6,199 nt of DNA from assembly GCA_021827255.1 (NCBI GenBank), contig JAKAWO010000190.1, positions 1-6,199 on the forward strand. The letters are read 5' to 3'. Shown in pieces: positions 5,983 through 6,199 of the stretch. How positions within the stretch are numbered: the stretch's first letter is position 1; the number at the start of each line of letters is the position of its first letter. The position numbers were made by a program, and so were the translations under genes. The notes beneath the pieces were generated by a model. The model did not search any database. It was not told where the DNA came from and saw nothing but the letters and a program-made list of their open reading frames with translations. The DNA is from Acidobacteriota bacterium. GTDB lineage: Bacteria > Acidobacteriota > Terriglobia > UBA7540.

Positions 5983-6010
5983 TTGACAGCGCCACCCCTC
6001 GGTATGCTAT
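5983..6010 (+). promoter_or_regulatory. Possible sigma70-type promoter, rightward
   Basis: A consensus -35 box TTGACA lies at 5983-5988. The -10 region is imperfect: TGCTAT at 6005-6010 with a 16-nt spacer, or TATGCT at 6003-6008 with a 14-nt spacer. Transcription would start near 6017 and run into the hairpin leader and the ORF at the right edge. The -35 match is good and the -10 match is mediocre. Confidence 0.4.
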
Positions 6011-6040
6011 TGCACGGAGAGCGAATAGGCGTGAATAGTG

Positions 6041-6077
6041 GTGACCGCTGAAGGGGTTACGACGACCTTTCGGTCAC
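6041..6077 (+). other. Hairpin in leader before the right-edge ORF
   Basis: GTGACCG (6041-6047) pairs with CGGTCAC (6071-6077). Inside it AAGG (6051-6054) pairs with CCTT (6066-6069), leaving an 11-nt loop GGTTACGACGA. The two-tier stem would lie in the 5' leader of a transcript from the promoter near 5983, about 18 bases before the ATG at 6095. No T-run follows, so it is not an intrinsic terminator. It could be a regulatory leader or a DNA operator; no known riboswitch class is recognised. Confidence 0.4.
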
Positions 6078-6094
6078 ACCCAAATCTTAATATC

Positions 6095-6199
6095 ATGCCC
6101 GGAGAGCAGACAGGAGAACTTCGCGGAAAGCGGACTGGAAGGCGAGCGCTTTCCGCCGACAGCGGATTCAAGGTGGAAGCCTCGTTCGAAGACAGCGGG
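6095..6199 (+). CDS. Unidentified ORF, 5' part, runs off the right edge
   Basis: The frame is open from ATG 6095 to the window end (35 codons): MPGEQTGELRGKRTGRRALS followed by ADSGFKVEASFEDSG. It is hydrophilic, begins with a Gly/Arg-rich basic stretch and has no signal peptide or membrane segment. The family is not recognised. No Shine-Dalgarno sequence precedes the ATG (CCAAATCTTAATATC). GTG codons at 6038 and 6041 are in frame and would add 18-19 residues, but would place the start at the base of the hairpin. A stop (TGA, 6032-6034) bounds the frame upstream. The promoter-like TTGACA about 110 bases upstream and the protein-like end FKVEASFEDSG support a real gene. Confidence 0.4.
   Translation, partial: MPGEQTGELRGKRTGRRALSADSGFKVEASFEDSG

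Overview
The window is GC-rich, densely coding bacterial DNA. The style of the proteins (a two-part acetylxylan-esterase-like hydrolase, a secreted GH38-type enzyme, a hexuronate-type MFS carrier, a short mannonate dehydratase and a REP-associated tyrosine transposase) suggests an Acidobacteriota-like genome from soil, or possibly Verrucomicrobiota. That assignment is inference from protein style only. No rRNA or tRNA gene, or other taxonomic marker, is present.

Layout, left to right. (1) Bases 2-670, plus strand: the 3' part of an alpha/beta-hydrolase or acetylxylan-esterase-like gene that enters from the left edge. (2) Bases 672-5109, minus strand: a three-gene cassette transcribed right to left. 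It holds a mannonate dehydratase (uxuA-type; the frame is broken near its 3' end and the natural stop is at 4134), a secreted GH38-family glycosidase (4072-1421), and an MFS hexuronate-type transporter (1424-672) whose start overlaps the GH38 stop. The transporter ends after about six membrane helices, so its second half is missing. (3) Bases 5227-5954: a small mobile-type unit. A REP-associated tyrosine transposase (RAYT) gene on the minus strand, interrupted by one in-frame amber codon, sits between two ends that are imperfect inverted copies of each other. Each end is a 15-nt hairpin, a 21-nt spacer and a nearly identical 21-nt block. More palindromes cluster on the left side. (4) Bases 5955-6199: a plausible rightward promoter, a hairpin leader and the start of an unidentified plus-strand ORF that runs off the window.

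Working together, the minus-strand genes look like a small sugar-acid utilisation cassette. A secreted glycosidase would release a sugar, a carrier of the hexuronate type would import an acid sugar, and mannonate dehydratase would convert D-mannonate to 2-keto-3-deoxygluconate. The esterase fragment fits a plant or microbial polysaccharide degradation setting.

Three of the genes carry lesions within about 5 kb: a half transporter, a +1 frameshift in uxuA and a nonsense codon in the RAYT. Either the locus is decaying or the assembly has errors. I did not find a clearly new defence or mobile system. The most notable structure is the symmetric, partly covarying pair of ends around the RAYT gene.
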